Positions 63,087-64,000 of a stretch of 64,000 nt of DNA are shown here, piece by piece. The DNA comes from Phoronis australis (lineage: Eukaryota > Phoronida > Phoronidae). The stretch lies in NCBI GenBank assembly GCA_002633005.1, contig NMRA01000420.1, positions 270,318 to 334,317 on the forward strand. Reading direction: 5' to 3'. The notes below the pieces were generated by a model. The model was not told the origin of the DNA. It searched no databases and was given only the letters and a program-made list of their open reading frames with translations. Made by a program: the position numbers and the translations under genes. Within the stretch, counting starts at the first letter, position 1. Every line of letters begins with the position of its first letter.

Positions 63087-63270
63087 GGAAAAGGATCCTC
63101 TTTCAATGCGCTTGGGAAATAGCATATATTTGAGTGATCATCTGGCATTAGGTAAGCATGAGCAGACAGTCTTCGTGTAAGTGACTAATAGTTATTCCCC
63201 TTCCGATCTAATGTGTAAATACGACTGAAGTGGAGAAAGACGCGCCGTGACAACTGACACTGTAACAACT

Positions 63271-63578
63271 CAGGGGCGAATCCAGGATTTTGATTTGGGG
63301 GGAAGGGCCTAGGAATAATCAGAATTTCGGCAGATGCGCGCGCCCAGCCTAAAATGTAGGGATGCAGGGGTCTCGAATTTTTGGGTTTATGGACCTTTTG
63401 ACTAAAAAAAGATAAACGGGGTTTGTTGTTCAGGGTCTAAGCATTTTTATTCACCTCCCGAGCCGTCCTGGTTGCGCGCATGTGCTAGTCAGCGATTTGC
63501 ACCCGAAATGCCAAATGGTATCTGGTAGAAATTTTGGGGGACCGTGGCCCCCTTGCCCCCCCCCTAAATCCGCCACTG
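63271..63578. mobile_element. MITE with inverted ends and 5-bp duplication
   Basis: It starts caggggcgaatccagg and ends taaatccgccactg, roughly inverted copies. Direct caact flanks are at 63266-63270 and 63579-63583. The 308 bp hold no open frame of note. It has the same end design as 4071-4229. Confidence 0.75.
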
Positions 63579-63739
63579 CAACTGCCTGTCGAGTATAAAA
63601 GCAGCTTTAGCAACCAAAACCTTATATCGACAAGCAAGTAAAACTTTATTTATGATCAACAAATTACAATTTAAATGCTACCGTCAACTAGCGTACCGCA
63701 GATGCATCTAGTTTTCAACAATCCTCGATTAGCCGCATC

Positions 63740-64000
63740 GCGCGTTAGCTGGTAAACTTTTTGACGCTGTTGTTGAGATGTAGGTGCATCTAACTTCGTC
63801 GACGTTAGTTGAGACTTAGATAGAACTGCGCTGTGTGACGGTTGTTGAAGAGTAGACGCTGCTACTCTTGTCGTGAAGGGTTGAGATGCATCTTGGTTGT
63901 TGAGGATTGCTGATAAGTAAACGCAGCTAAACTGGCCGAGAGCTGTTGAGGAGTAGACGCAAATGCGCTCATCGGTAGTTTTTGAGAAGTATATCTTGCA
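63740..64000 (+). repeat. Degenerate tandem repeat at the window end
   Basis: Variants of gttgttgaggagtagacgc recur about every 35-45 bp, mixed with ctaactcgtcg-like words. It continues past the window. Confidence 0.5.

Larger units (their letters stand above)
61034..64000. other. Sequence after the candidate signal-peptide exon
   Basis: No exon was recognised. It holds a partial copy of repeat family A and two related segments. The segments are about 61660-62150 and 62230-62370, sharing gcataaaaatc and ttcttcc-gcagatgc. A MITE at 63271 and degenerate repeats to the end complete it. Confidence 0.5.

Overview
This is a window from an animal nuclear genome. Genes are split into many short exons with GT-AG introns, base composition is AT-leaning, and tandem repeats and non-autonomous transposons are abundant. 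Three conserved animal genes can be read almost completely, and all three are placed by protein family rather than by alignment. The organism looks like a marine invertebrate, most likely a deuterostome. A lancelet (Branchiostoma) is my best guess, because the protein families are vertebrate-like, intronic minisatellites carrying splice-site sequence are prominent, and one contig join looks like two unmerged haplotypes. That guess is inference and not proven.

Layout. (1) 4,501-10,217, plus strand: a MEIOC-like gene (meiosis-specific coiled-coil protein, partner of YTHDC2). Six exons cover the conserved C-terminal domain; the start-codon exon was not found. (2) 16,620-29,977, minus strand: a complete 11-exon UBXN4 (erasin) gene for an ER membrane p97/VCP adaptor, 493 residues, ending in NGNSTQQM. 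It converges with MEIOC. (3) 38,695-57,394, plus strand: a complete STARD3 (MLN64) gene for a late-endosome sterol transfer protein, 12 coding exons, 496 residues, with a MENTAL domain, a phospho-FFAT-like motif and a START domain. UBXN4 and STARD3 are divergently oriented, with about 8.7 kb between their start codons. (4) 60,979-61,033, plus strand: a candidate signal-peptide exon of a further gene that would continue past the window.

The three genes act in unrelated pathways (germline RNA control, ER-associated degradation, sterol transport), so nothing suggests an operon or a joint system. The most unusual content is at splice sites. A 29-bp minisatellite runs directly out of the UBXN4 exon 3 donor, and each unit repeats the donor sequence. 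The acceptor of UBXN4 exon 2 is triplicated in frame, which could add 17 or 33 residues. STARD3 exon 10 occurs twice, but a single N right after the first copy makes unmerged haplotypes the likelier explanation. At least seven introns carry a tandem array within about 200 bp of the 5' splice site.

The rest is intergenic or intronic sequence holding repeats: inverted-repeat MITEs, a hairpin element in two copies, a tRNA-headed SINE, several interspersed families shared between distant parts of the window, and a roughly 400-430-bp tandem family carrying CTCF-like motifs. No rRNA or intact tRNA gene, CRISPR array or viral gene was recognised.
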